Source of the DNA: JBJXGC01 sp046154545
Lineage (GTDB): Bacteria; Chloroflexota; Dehalococcoidia; Tepidiformales; Tepidiformaceae
Assembly: GCA_046154545.1 (NCBI GenBank)
Contig: JBJXGC010000233.1
Span: 1-16,943 of the forward strand
Reading direction: 5' to 3'
DNA: 16,943 nucleotides
Part shown: one piece after another, positions 1-6,332 of the stretch
Numbering within the stretch: position 1 is the stretch's first letter
Layout of the letters: each line of letters opens with the position of its first letter
Position numbers and translations under genes: made by a program
Notes under the pieces: model-generated
What the model saw: only the letters and a program-made list of their open reading frames with translations
What the model was told of the DNA's origin: nothing
Database searches by the model: none

Positions 1-206
1 CCGCTCTATGGATCCCACGATGCCGACTCCGGCCGTGCCTGTCACGGATACACGGGGTGACCATCCGGTGGCCTCCATCCACCCGGGAGGGCCGGGAAGC
101 CCTGTTCGCGACCTCCTCCAGATTCAACTACCACACCGCAGCCATACACCTTCGAAAGAGGCAAAATGGTGGACGCGGCGGAACCGCCCGTACCTGGCGG
201 CAGCAC

Positions 207-215
207 TGGTATAAA
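207..215 (+). promoter_or_regulatory. Possible extended -10 promoter of the methyltransferase gene
   Basis: TGGTATAAA at 207-215 is a TGn-extended -10 whose hexamer matches TATAAT at five of six positions. It is one of very few AT-rich spots in this region. No good -35 lies 16-18 bp upstream, as is allowed for extended -10 promoters. Transcription would start near 222 and give a leader of about 60 nt carrying the Shine-Dalgarno at 271. This is inferred from sequence only. Confidence 0.4.
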
Positions 216-270
216 CCCGCTTGACGCGGAGCCAGCAGCGGCCGGTAGCCCTACACTGGACTGGCAGAAC

Positions 271-276
271 AGGAGG
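271..276 (+). promoter_or_regulatory. Shine-Dalgarno that fixes the methyltransferase start at GTG 284
   Basis: AGGAGG lies 7 nt before GTG 284. The same frame is open back to a TTG at 221, but that codon has no Shine-Dalgarno, and the 21 residues it would add do not look like part of the methyltransferase fold. Confidence 0.75.
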
Positions 277-283
277 AACCCCC

Positions 284-1102
284 GTGGCCAGTCCCGAGTC
301 CGACAAGGTCTTCTCCGGCTCTATTCCTGCGCTCTACAACGAGTACCTCGTGCCCATGATCTTCGAGCCGTACGCCGCCGGCCTCGCTGCCCGGGTCGCG
401 GCCCGCGCTCCGGGCAGCGTGCTCGAAATCGCCGCCGGTACCGGTGTCGTGACGCGCACCATGGCAAGGCTCCTGCCGCATGCCGTCTCCCTCGTCGCGA
501 CGGATCTGAATCAGCCGATGCTGGACCTCGCCGCGGCGGTCGGCACGGCCCGGCCCGTGGAGTGGCGCCGGGCCGACGCGTTGCAGCTGCCCTTCAAGGG
601 CGGCGCATTTGACGCCGTGGTCTGCCAGTTCGGCGTCATGTTCTTTCCCGACAAGACGAAGGCGTTTTCCGAAGCCCGGCGCGTCCTCAAGAGCGGCGGC
701 GCATTCCTGTTCAACGTCTGGGACCGGGTCGAGGAGAACGAATTCGCGGACACCGTCTCAGAAGCGATGGCGTCGCTCTTCCCCGGCGACCCACCGCGGT
801 TCGTGACGAGGACGCCCCACGGCTACTACGACCTCGCGGCCATCAGAAGGGAACTCGAGGAAGCCGGCTTTCGCTCCGCAGCCCACATAGAAACGGTCGC
901 CGCCCGGAGCCGCGCTGCAACCCCCCGGGTCGCGGCCATCGCCTACTGCCAGGGCACTCCACTGCGCAATGAGATCGAGGCGCGCGACCACTCCGGGCTC
1001 GCCGGGGCAACCGCCGCGGCCGAGGAAGCCTTCGCCCGGCGCTTCGGCCCGGGGCGGATAGAGGGCAAGATCCAGGCGCACGTCGTCACGGTCGAACGCT
1101 GA
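284..1102 (+). CDS. Class I SAM-dependent methyltransferase (UbiE/Methyltransf_11 type)
   Basis: This is a 272-residue soluble protein with the Rossmann-like class I methyltransferase core. Residues 48-58 (EIAAGTGVVTR) form the glycine-rich SAM-binding motif I. D74 in VATDLN is the acidic residue expected to hold the ribose hydroxyls, ADALQLPF (98-105) contacts the adenine, and the stretch at 109-123 (FDAVVCQFGVMFFPD) is the post-II/IV strand. The N-terminal segment SGSIPALYNEYLVP (11-24) is typical of stand-alone methyltransferases annotated near UbiE. The substrate cannot be inferred, because the C-terminal half that would bind it has no recognisable signature. The GTG start is set by a strong Shine-Dalgarno. 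The gene is monocistronic and convergent with the TrhA-like gene, with 51 bp between the stops. The family is very likely; a ubiquinone/menaquinone role is not supported. Confidence 0.9.
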   Translation: MASPESDKVFSGSIPALYNEYLVPMIFEPYAAGLAARVAARAPGSVLEIAAGTGVVTRTMARLLPHAVSLVATDLNQPMLDLAAAVGTARPVEWRRADALQLPFKGGAFDAVVCQFGVMFFPDKTKAFSEARRVLKSGGAFLFNVWDRVEENEFADTVSEAMASLFPGDPPRFVTRTPHGYYDLAAIRRELEEAGFRSAAHIETVAARSRAATPRVAAIAYCQGTPLRNEIEARDHSGLAGATAAAEEAFARRFGPGRIEGKIQAHVVTVER

Positions 1103-1153
1103 GCGGCTCAACGGCTTTGTGATGGTGGCCTCGCGGTCCACGACACGGCCGCT

Positions 1154-1804
1154 TCAGGACGGCAGGATCGACAGCGCCACGACGCCGTAAACGCCCGCGC
1201 ACCCGGCGGTCATCAGGGCGTGGAAGACTTCGTGGTGGGCGAACACTCGCGGCGCCGGGTTCGGCCAGCGCATCGCATAGGCAGCGCCGCCCGCCGAAAA
1301 GAGCACGCCACTGGTGATGAGCACGGCAAGTGGACCAGGCTCCAGGTTCGCGAACAACGGCGGTATCGCCGCCAGCGCTGTCCATCCGACCGCCAGGTAG
1401 GCGGCCGTCCCCAGCCATCGCGGCTGGTGGGGCCAGCCGATGGTGAGGGCGATGCCTATCGCGGCCAGCCCCCAGACGGTCGAAAGCACCGGGATGCCCC
1501 AGCCCCAGCCGAGCACCTGCAGGCAGAACGGCGTGTAGCTCCCGGCGATGAGGATGAAGATCGCGGAGTGGTCGACCCGCTTCACCACGTTGTAGACGCT
1601 CGCCCGCCAGGGGATGAGGTGGAAGCTCGCGCTCGTACTGAAGAGCAGGATCATGCTCGCCCCGAAGATCGCGCCGCCCACGTACGCCGCGGGCGAATCG
1701 GCCACCAGCATCAGATAGAGCACCGCGAACGGCGACGTAAGCGCCGCCGCCAGGTGGATGTATCCGCGCAACGCGGGCCGAACGTCGGCGGGGGCGATCG
1801 TCAT
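1154..1804 (-). CDS. trhA: TrhA/hemolysin-III family 7-TM membrane protein (PAQR superfamily)
   Basis: This 216-residue integral membrane protein has the normal length for the bacterial TrhA (YqfA, 'hemolysin III') branch of the PAQR superfamily. The metal-site signature is complete: S58-x3-H62 in STSASFH, D78 in RVDHSAIF, and H191-x3-H195 in HHEVFHALM near the C-terminus. Hydrophobic segments between them are consistent with seven helices. PAQR proteins bind zinc through the three His residues and may act as hydrolases of membrane lipids; bacterial members affect membrane energetics and fluidity. The old hemolysin name rests on heterologous expression and is not evidence of virulence. The gene is divergent from the GntR cassette and convergent with the methyltransferase. 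A TAGGCT hexamer 8 nt before the ATG suggests a leaderless or near-leaderless transcript. Confidence 0.9.
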   Translation of the reverse strand: MTIAPADVRPALRGYIHLAAALTSPFAVLYLMLVADSPAAYVGGAIFGASMILLFSTSASFHLIPWRASVYNVVKRVDHSAIFILIAGSYTPFCLQVLGWGWGIPVLSTVWGLAAIGIALTIGWPHQPRWLGTAAYLAVGWTALAAIPPLFANLEPGPLAVLITSGVLFSAGGAAYAMRWPNPAPRVFAHHEVFHALMTAGCAGVYGVVALSILPS

Positions 1805-1935
1805 CGCCTCTCAGCCTACCAGCTCGCGGGGGCCCTTGGGCAGTCGCGGGAACCCGCCTTTACGCGACCGCGGCGTTCAGGTGGCAACGCCGGGCGGCGG
1901 GCCGGGGGTGCCGCTCCGTCGAGTCGGCGCGGCCC
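1805..1935. other. Divergent intergenic region between the trhA-like gene and the GntR operon
   Basis: This GC-rich spacer has no open frame of note. It holds two short inverted repeats: GTCGCG (1843-1848) with CGCGAC (1863-1868) enclosing GCGGG-AA-CCCGC, and GGCGTT (1872-1877) with AACGCC (1886-1891) around an 8-nt loop. Neither resembles the AT-rich palindrome next to the GntR start. Their role is unknown. Confidence 0.35.
1813..1818 (-). promoter_or_regulatory. Candidate -10 (TAGGCT) of the trhA-like gene
   Basis: On the minus strand TAGGCT is followed by GAGAGGCG and then the ATG at 1804. A TANNNT hexamer this close to a start codon is the layout of leaderless genes in many Actinobacteria, Deinococci and Chloroflexi. 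The alternative is that GAGAGG is a weak Shine-Dalgarno. A 13-nt match to 1805-1817 occurs at 12689-12701, upstream of the LysM lipoprotein on the same strand. Confidence 0.35.
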
Positions 1936-1964
1936 TTGCATATTAACTAATTAAGTAGTTAAAT
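1936..1964 (+). promoter_or_regulatory. Promoter of the GntR-ABC operon
   Basis: TTGCAT (1936-1941) and TTAAAT (1959-1964) are separated by exactly 17 bp and sit in the only strongly AT-rich patch near this operon. Transcription would begin near 1971, leaving a few nucleotides before ATG 1975, so the mRNA would be nearly leaderless if that codon is used. The -35 is only a partial match to the consensus. Confidence 0.5.
1943..1962 (+). promoter_or_regulatory. 20-bp palindromic operator, probably for the GntR/YtrA-type regulator
   Basis: The arms TTAACTA (1943-1949) and TAGTTAA (1956-1962) are exact inverted repeats around ATTAAG. The centre also pairs at TTAA, so nine of the ten base-pair positions of the dyad are symmetric. 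It fills the spacer between the putative -35 and -10 and overlaps the -10, so a bound dimer would block RNA polymerase. GntR-family proteins bind such dyads as dimers, and YtrA-type regulators are usually encoded first in the operon they repress. Binding by this protein is inferred. Confidence 0.6.
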
Positions 1965-1965
1965 A

Positions 1966-2364
1966 GTGTCAACGATGATCAGCTTCCACCTCGACGCGCG
2001 CTCCGGACTTCCGACCTACCTCCAGCTCACCCAACAGGTAAAGCGAGCGCTCTTGCTGGGCGTGCTCGTCCAGGGCGATCAGCTGCCGACCGCGAAGGAG
2101 GTGGTCGGCAGCCTGGCGATCAACCCGAACACCGTGCTCAAGGCCTACCGCGAACTCGAGCGGGAGGGGCTGGTGGAGGGCCGCCCTGGCGTGGGCACGT
2201 TCGTCGTCGGCGCACCGGCCGGCAACCTGGCGGGGCAGCGCGTCTTGCGGGCCGAACTCGCCTCCTGGTTGCGTAAGGCCCGCCGCGCCGGGCTCGACGA
2301 AGAGAGCATCGCCGCCGTCTTCGACGACACCGTCCGCAACACCCTGAGGGAGGCGAGCGCATGA
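1966..2364 (+). CDS. GntR-family transcriptional regulator, YtrA subfamily
   Basis: This 132-residue protein (129 if translated from ATG 1975) consists of a GntR winged helix-turn-helix and a short C-terminal dimerisation tail, the size of the YtrA subfamily. The opening GLPTYLQLTQQVKRALLLG, the turn GDQLPTAKEVVGSLAINPNTVLKAY, and the wing LVEGRPGVGTFV are diagnostic. There is no large effector-binding domain, so the signal may act through the transporter or directly on the tail. The GTG at 1966 lies 4 nt after the operator palindrome, and the promoter position favours the in-frame ATG at 1975 as the true start. The gene overlaps the ABC ATPase by 4 bp (ATGA), so the regulator and the transporter are translated together. 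By analogy with YtrA it should repress its own operon. Confidence 0.9.
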   Translation: MSTMISFHLDARSGLPTYLQLTQQVKRALLLGVLVQGDQLPTAKEVVGSLAINPNTVLKAYRELEREGLVEGRPGVGTFVVGAPAGNLAGQRVLRAELASWLRKARRAGLDEESIAAVFDDTVRNTLREASA

Positions 2365-3254
2365 CCGCCGCTATCGAAACCTCGGGATTGGGCCGCCGCT
2401 TCGGCCGCACCTGGGCCCTCCGAGACTGTTCTCTGCGGATCCCCGAAGGGCGCGTCATCGCCGTCGTGGGACGGAACGGCGCGGGCAAATCGACGCTCCT
2501 CAACATCGCCGCCGGGCTCCTCGCGCCGACCACCGGCGAGATCCGCGTCATGGGCGCCCGGGCCGAAGCCGGTGGCCCCGTCCGTGGCCGCGTCGCCTTC
2601 CTCGCCCAGGATGTCCCCCTCTACCGCGACTTCACCGTCGCCGAGATGTTCGAACTCGGTCGCAGGCTGAACGACACCTGGGACGGTACGGGAGCGCAGG
2701 CGCGGATGGACCGCCTCGCCATCCCCATGGAGCGCCGGGTGGGCAAGCTCTCGGGGGGCCAACGCGCCCAGGTGGGCCTGGCCATGGCCCTCGCCCGCCA
2801 CCCAGATCTGCTGATCCTGGACGAGCTGGTGGCAGCGCTCGACCCGCTTGCCCGCAGGGACTTCCTCCGCTCCCTCATGGAAGAGGTTGCCGAACGGCCG
2901 ATGACGGTCGTCCTCTCCTCCCACCTCGTGACCGAACTCGAGCGCACCTGTGACTACCTGCTCCTGCTCGACGAAGGCCGCGTCCGCCTCCTCGGGGAGA
3001 TCGAGGAGCTGCTGGCCACTCACCGCTGGCTTTCCGGGAACGCCATGCAGCCCGGCCCTCTCCCCCGTTGTGTCATCGAAGACCAGACCGCCGGCCGTCA
3101 GGCGACGCTGCTCGTCAGGTGCGAAGCGGAGGCGACCTACCCGGGCTGGGACGAACGGGCGCCCGACCTGGAGGAACTCGTCCTCGCCTACATGGGCCGG
3201 GCGGGTGCGCGCGCCCTCCCCGGTCCGGAGCGAGCAACGGAGGCAGTGGCATGA
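2361..3254 (+). CDS. ABC transporter ATP-binding protein of a GntR-linked ABC-2 system
   Basis: This 297-residue nucleotide-binding subunit has all functional motifs: Walker A GRNGAGKST (37-45), Q-loop Gln83, signature LSGGQ (130-134), Walker B LLILDE (150-155), D-loop ALDP (159-162) and switch His188. The residue after the catalytic Glu155 is Leu rather than the usual Pro (DEL for DEP). That is a mild deviation and not a loss of function. About 80 residues follow the conserved core and probably form a regulatory or permease-contacting extension. The gene overlaps the regulator upstream and the permease downstream by 4 bp each, so all three are translated as a unit. It should power the adjacent permease. 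Related YtrA-linked systems respond to cell-envelope stress or export peptides, but no substrate can be read here. Confidence 0.93.
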   Translation: MTAAIETSGLGRRFGRTWALRDCSLRIPEGRVIAVVGRNGAGKSTLLNIAAGLLAPTTGEIRVMGARAEAGGPVRGRVAFLAQDVPLYRDFTVAEMFELGRRLNDTWDGTGAQARMDRLAIPMERRVGKLSGGQRAQVGLAMALARHPDLLILDELVAALDPLARRDFLRSLMEEVAERPMTVVLSSHLVTELERTCDYLLLLDEGRVRLLGEIEELLATHRWLSGNAMQPGPLPRCVIEDQTAGRQATLLVRCEAEATYPGWDERAPDLEELVLAYMGRAGARALPGPERATEAVA

Positions 3255-4231
3255 GCTGGCTTGTTTGGCGCCAACATCGAATGCAACTGGCGGTGGCGAT
3301 GGCCATCACGATCACGACCGCACTCATCCTCGGCGTCACCGGCCTCCAGGCGCGTAGCTACAGCGATGCCAACAACCTCGGCACGTGTATCGCCAACATC
3401 ACCGGAGACGCTCGCTGCCAGTTCGCGCTCAACCGCTTTCACGAACGCTTCTCCATGCTTACCTACTACGCGGCCTACACCAGCATCCTCGCCGTCCTGC
3501 TCGCAGCCTTCGTGGGCGCCCCGCTGATCGCCCGCGAAGTGGAGCAGGGGACACACCGCCTCGTCTGGAGCCAGACCACCTCGCGGGGACGTTGGCTGTT
3601 CGCGAAACTGTGGCCACTGCTCCTTGCGGCAGCGGCTATCGGGGCGGTACAGGGCCTCGGCTTTCTCTGGTGGTGGCGAGAATTCGAACTGCTCGACAGG
3701 CCGCGCTTTGAGATCTGGTACTTCGACCTCCAGGGGGTTGTCCCCATCGGCTATGCCGTCTTCGCCCTCGCCATCGGCGTGACCGCTGGCGCCTTCTGCC
3801 AGCGGACCATCGCGGCCATGGCGATCGCGGCAGGCGCTTTCCTGGCCGTGCGTTTCGTCATCGCCAGCTTCGTCCGGGAGCATTACATGGCGCCGAAGAC
3901 GGAGATCCGCGACTTCTTCGACTCTGCCGAGGCGCGACACGGCTGGATCACGCTCCAGGAGGTACGGGACCGCGACGGCCGTGCCGTCCAGGTGTTGAAT
4001 TGCAGCGGGCTCAGCCCTGAAGAGTGCCAGGCGACAATGGGCGTCACCGCTTATATCGAATACCACCCCGCCGACCGCTTCTGGACCTTCCAGGTGATCG
4101 AGCTGGCCCTTTTCCTGGCGCTCTCGGCGGCCTTGCTGGCCGCAGCCTGGTGGCGGGTCCGGGGCCGCGGATTCGGCTTCGCGTGGCCGTCGTTCCATCG
4201 CCGCGCGCAGGCCCCAGCGCGCATCATCTGA
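3251..4231 (+). CDS. ABC-2 type transporter permease
   Basis: This 326-residue membrane subunit has six predicted helices at about residues 14-32, 76-94, 119-139, 162-183, 187-207 and 281-300. The N-terminus MSWLVWRQHR and the segment EYHPADRFWTFQVIE before the last helix are characteristic of permeases found beside YtrA-type GntR regulators in GC-rich Gram-positives. Two large loops, after helix 1 and after helix 5, should face outside. Each contains a cysteine pair (C46/C56 and C251/C259) that could form disulfides. Start ATG 3251 is chosen from the 4-bp overlap with the ATPase and from the typical N-terminus, although the frame is open further upstream. With the ATPase it would form an exporter or a sensor-type complex. 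The stop codon is overlapped by a palindromic repeat at 4230. Confidence 0.88.
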   Translation: MSWLVWRQHRMQLAVAMAITITTALILGVTGLQARSYSDANNLGTCIANITGDARCQFALNRFHERFSMLTYYAAYTSILAVLLAAFVGAPLIAREVEQGTHRLVWSQTTSRGRWLFAKLWPLLLAAAAIGAVQGLGFLWWWREFELLDRPRFEIWYFDLQGVVPIGYAVFALAIGVTAGAFCQRTIAAMAIAAGAFLAVRFVIASFVREHYMAPKTEIRDFFDSAEARHGWITLQEVRDRDGRAVQVLNCSGLSPEECQATMGVTAYIEYHPADRFWTFQVIELALFLALSAALLAAAWWRVRGRGFGFAWPSFHRRAQAPARII

Positions 4232-4254
4232 GCGCGGCCGGGAGGCCGCTCAAC
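4230..4254 (+). repeat. 25-bp palindromic repeat, copy 1 (after the permease stop)
   Basis: This 25-bp element is identical to 13441-13465 and 13478-13502. Its core GCGGCCGGGAGGCCGC (4234-4249) folds into a perfect 6-bp GC stem closed by a GGGA (GNRA) tetraloop. It begins inside the TGA stop codon of the permease (4229-4231), so it forms a hairpin exactly at the 3' end of the GntR-ABC message. There is no U-tract, so it may be an RNA-stabilising or dispersed REP-like element rather than a classical terminator. Confidence 0.8.
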
Positions 4255-4358
4255 CGCCATCGGCGATACTCAACGCCCGCCGCCCGCACCATCGCGCACA
4301 TGCCACCCTCCGGGTTTACCCTCCCTTCCGCACCTATGCCGCACGCTGGCGGTTACGT

Positions 4359-4376
4359 CCCCGGATCCATCCGGGG
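4359..4376. repeat. Perfect 8-bp-arm inverted repeat upstream of the MoxR gene
   Basis: CCCCGGAT (4359-4366) and ATCCGGGG (4369-4376) are exact inverted repeats separated by CC. As RNA this would be a 7-bp stem with a TCCA loop. It ends 9 nt before the Shine-Dalgarno GGGAGG (4386-4391) of the MoxR gene, so it could be a protein-binding dyad, a weak terminator for the upstream operon, or a hairpin near the ribosome site. Nothing else in 4255-4395 is recognisable. Confidence 0.5.
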
Positions 4377-4395
4377 GCGCATCCCGGGAGGCACA

Positions 4396-5412
4396 ATGGA
4401 CGAGCAGACAAACCAACGGTTCGCCGAATTCGATGAGGCGCGCAAGACCTTCGAAGCGACCATGTTCGAGATCAAGCGCGTCATCGTCGGCCAGGAGGCG
4501 ATGCTCGAACGGGTGATGGTCGCCCTCCTCGCCCACGGCCACCTGCTGATCGAAGGCGTCCCCGGCCTCGCCAAGACGCTCACCGTGAAGACCGTCTCCG
4601 AGGTCATGGGCGGCACCTTCCATCGCGTCCAGTTCACCCCCGACCTCGTCCCCGCCGACCTCGTGGGCACCCGCATCTACCGGCCCGACAATGCTAGTTT
4701 CGAGACCGAGCTCGGCCCCGTCTTCTGCAACATCCTCCTCGCCGACGAGATTAACCGCGCCCCGGCGAAGGTCCAGTCGGCCCTCCTCGAAGTGATGCAG
4801 GAACACCAGGTGACGATCGGGAAGAACACCTTCCCCGTCCCCGACCCCTTCCTCGTGATGGCCACCCAGAACCCGATCGAGTCCGAGGGTACCTACCCCC
4901 TGCCCGAGGCCCAGGTCGATCGCTTCATGATGAAGATCATCGTCGATTACCCGACGATGCCCGAAGAAGCGGCCGTCGTGCAGCGTTCGCTCACCGCCCC
5001 GGCCGCCGTCCAGGAGGTGCTCTCGATCGCCGAACTGCACCGCTACCAGCGGCTGACCGAGCACGTTTACGTTGACCGGGCCGTCTCGGAATACGCGATC
5101 CGCCTGGCCAACGCCACCCGCCACCCGGAACAGTTCGGCCTCCAGGGGCAGGCCCAGTACATCGCCTACGGGGCGAGCCCACGCGGGCCGATCTCGCTGG
5201 TGCACGCCGGCCGCGCCCTCGCCCTGCTCCGCGGCCGCCGCTACGTCCTCCCCAGCGACATCTACGAGCTGGCGAAGGACGTCCTCCGCCACCGCATGGT
5301 GCTCACCTACCAGGCCCTCGCGGAGGACGTCACGAGCGACAAGATCCTCGACGCCGTCATCGCCTCCGTGCCCCAGCCGCGGGTCGAAGCGCCGGTCGAG
5401 GCTTCGGCGTGA
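4396..5412 (+). CDS. MoxR-family AAA+ ATPase
   Basis: This 338-residue AAA+ chaperone-like ATPase has the normal length of the MoxR family. It carries Walker A GVPGLAKT (54-61), Walker B ILLADE (113-118) followed by the family hallmark INRAPAKVQSALLEVMQE, sensor 1 ATQNP (156-160), the PEAQVDRF segment with Arg176, and ASPRG in the C-terminal lid as sensor 2. MoxR ATPases form hexameric rings that help mature or insert metal/cofactor into partner complexes through VWA-domain proteins, which are encoded immediately downstream here. ATG 4396 is chosen because GGGAGG lies 4 nt upstream and the conserved N-terminus begins there, although the frame is open further back. The stop overlaps the DUF58 start (GTGA). 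It is separated from the ABC operon by a hairpin and 164 bp, so it is probably a separate transcript. Confidence 0.95.
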   Translation: MDEQTNQRFAEFDEARKTFEATMFEIKRVIVGQEAMLERVMVALLAHGHLLIEGVPGLAKTLTVKTVSEVMGGTFHRVQFTPDLVPADLVGTRIYRPDNASFETELGPVFCNILLADEINRAPAKVQSALLEVMQEHQVTIGKNTFPVPDPFLVMATQNPIESEGTYPLPEAQVDRFMMKIIVDYPTMPEEAAVVQRSLTAPAAVQEVLSIAELHRYQRLTEHVYVDRAVSEYAIRLANATRHPEQFGLQGQAQYIAYGASPRGPISLVHAGRALALLRGRRYVLPSDIYELAKDVLRHRMVLTYQALAEDVTSDKILDAVIASVPQPRVEAPVEASA

Positions 5413-6332
5413 CAACGCTCACCGTCGTCCGCACGCCCGCCAAGCCGGGCCCGGGGCCGATGCCCGAAGGCGTCCTGCGCGCCCTCGATATCACCATCGG
5501 GCGGCGCGTCTCCGGGCTCCTCCAGGGCGACTACCGTTCGGCCGCGCTCGGGACGGGCACGGAGCTCGCCCAGATCCGCGAATATTCGCCCGGGGACGAT
5601 GTCCGCCAGATCGAATGGAACGTGACCGCCCGCATGGGCACACCGCACGTGCGGGTGCAGGTCGCCGAGCGCGTCCTCACCACCTGGCTCCTGCTCGACT
5701 GCTCACCATCGATGTCCTTCGGGACGGCCGACCGGCGCAAGACCGATGTGGCCGAAGGGGTGGCGGTGGCCGTCGGTCACGTCGCCACCCGCCGTGGCAA
5801 CCGCCTCGGGGTCGTCACCTTCGGCGATGGTGCGATACGCACGGTGCCCCCGGCCCAGGGCCGGCCCGGCGTCATCGGCCTCCTCAACGAGCTCCGGCGT
5901 GAGCCGGCCTCCGAAGGTACCGGCGCCACTTCACTCGGCGAGGCGATCCGGCATCTCAACCGCTTCGCCCGCTGGTCGCGGCTCGTCGTCATCGCCTCCG
6001 ACTTCCGGGGGCCGCGCGATTGGCGGGTCCCGCTGCTGGAGATCGGCGCCAGGCATGAGGTCGTGGCGGTCGAGATCCGCGACCCGCGTGAGCAGGAGCT
6101 CCCGGACGTTGGCGAGCTCTGGCTGGTCGACCCGGAGACGGGCCGGCGCTTGCGAGTTGATACGTCGAAGCGCACGCTGCGCGAGCGCTTCGCGGCGGCC
6201 GCCGCGGCGGACCGGGCCGAGGTCGTCGCGACCATTGCGGAAAGCGGCGCGCGCCATATCGTGCTTTCAACGGCGGGCGATTGGCTCAAGACCTTCGCCG
6301 CCGCCATCGGTGGAAAGGGGGCACGGCGATGA
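5409..6332 (+). CDS. DUF58 domain protein, MoxR partner with VWA-like MIDAS
   Basis: This 307-residue soluble protein belongs to the short DUF58 class, without the N-terminal membrane helices seen in longer members. The DUF58 signature REYSPGDDVRQIEWNVTAR spans 57-75. It is followed by a von Willebrand A-like fold with the metal-ion-dependent adhesion site D97-x-S99-x-S101 in DCSPSMS, a Thr in GATSLGEA and an Asp in IASDFRG completing the MIDAS. In known clusters the DUF58 protein is encoded next to MoxR and is thought to be its substrate adaptor. The GTG start overlaps the MoxR stop by 4 bp and the stop overlaps the next ATG by 4 bp, so production of the three proteins is coupled. The target complex is unknown. 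Confidence 0.92.
   Translation: MTTLTVVRTPAKPGPGPMPEGVLRALDITIGRRVSGLLQGDYRSAALGTGTELAQIREYSPGDDVRQIEWNVTARMGTPHVRVQVAERVLTTWLLLDCSPSMSFGTADRRKTDVAEGVAVAVGHVATRRGNRLGVVTFGDGAIRTVPPAQGRPGVIGLLNELRREPASEGTGATSLGEAIRHLNRFARWSRLVVIASDFRGPRDWRVPLLEIGARHEVVAVEIRDPREQELPDVGELWLVDPETGRRLRVDTSKRTLRERFAAAAAADRAEVVATIAESGARHIVLSTAGDWLKTFAAAIGGKGARR

Larger units (their letters stand above)
1..283. other. Leader region without a supported gene
   Basis: No open frame here has convincing protein character. The frames that stay open are rich in Pro, Ala, Arg and Gly, as expected from GC-rich non-coding DNA. Between 177 and 200 three short blocks, GGCGG, CCGCC and GGCGG, can form two mutually exclusive 5-bp hairpins (177-188 or 184-200). 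They end just before the TATAAA box at 210. The 3' end of a gene lying further left cannot be excluded. Confidence 0.5.

Noticed and set aside
8..214. Small open frame at the left edge (68 residues)
   Set aside because: No Shine-Dalgarno, biased composition and no recognisable motif; it overlaps the probable promoter at 207-215.
166..612. Open frame starting MVDAAEPPVPGG with an AGAGG nearby
   Set aside because: It runs out of frame through the methyltransferase, whose motifs are clear in another frame. The sequence is Pro/Ala/Arg-rich and has no family features.
1154..1804. Reading the hemolysin-III name as a toxin or virulence factor
   Set aside because: The family is a widespread PAQR-type membrane protein of housekeeping bacteria; nothing nearby suggests a toxin.
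2145..3023. Long minus-strand frame opposite the ABC ATPase
   Set aside because: The plus strand has every ABC motif in order, so this is a shadow of codon bias.
3068..3250. N-terminal extension of the permease frame upstream of ATG 3251
   Set aside because: It would lie wholly inside the ATPase gene; the ATGA overlap and the conserved MSWLVWRQHR start favour 3251.
4024..4395. N-terminal extension of the MoxR frame
   Set aside because: It crosses the permease stop, the palindrome and the 18-bp inverted repeat, is Arg/Pro-rich, and ATG 4396 has a good Shine-Dalgarno.
4270..5415. Long minus-strand frame opposite the MoxR gene
   Set aside because: Its Asp/Gly/Val/His-rich composition mirrors the codon bias of the MoxR gene; no start signal or family features.
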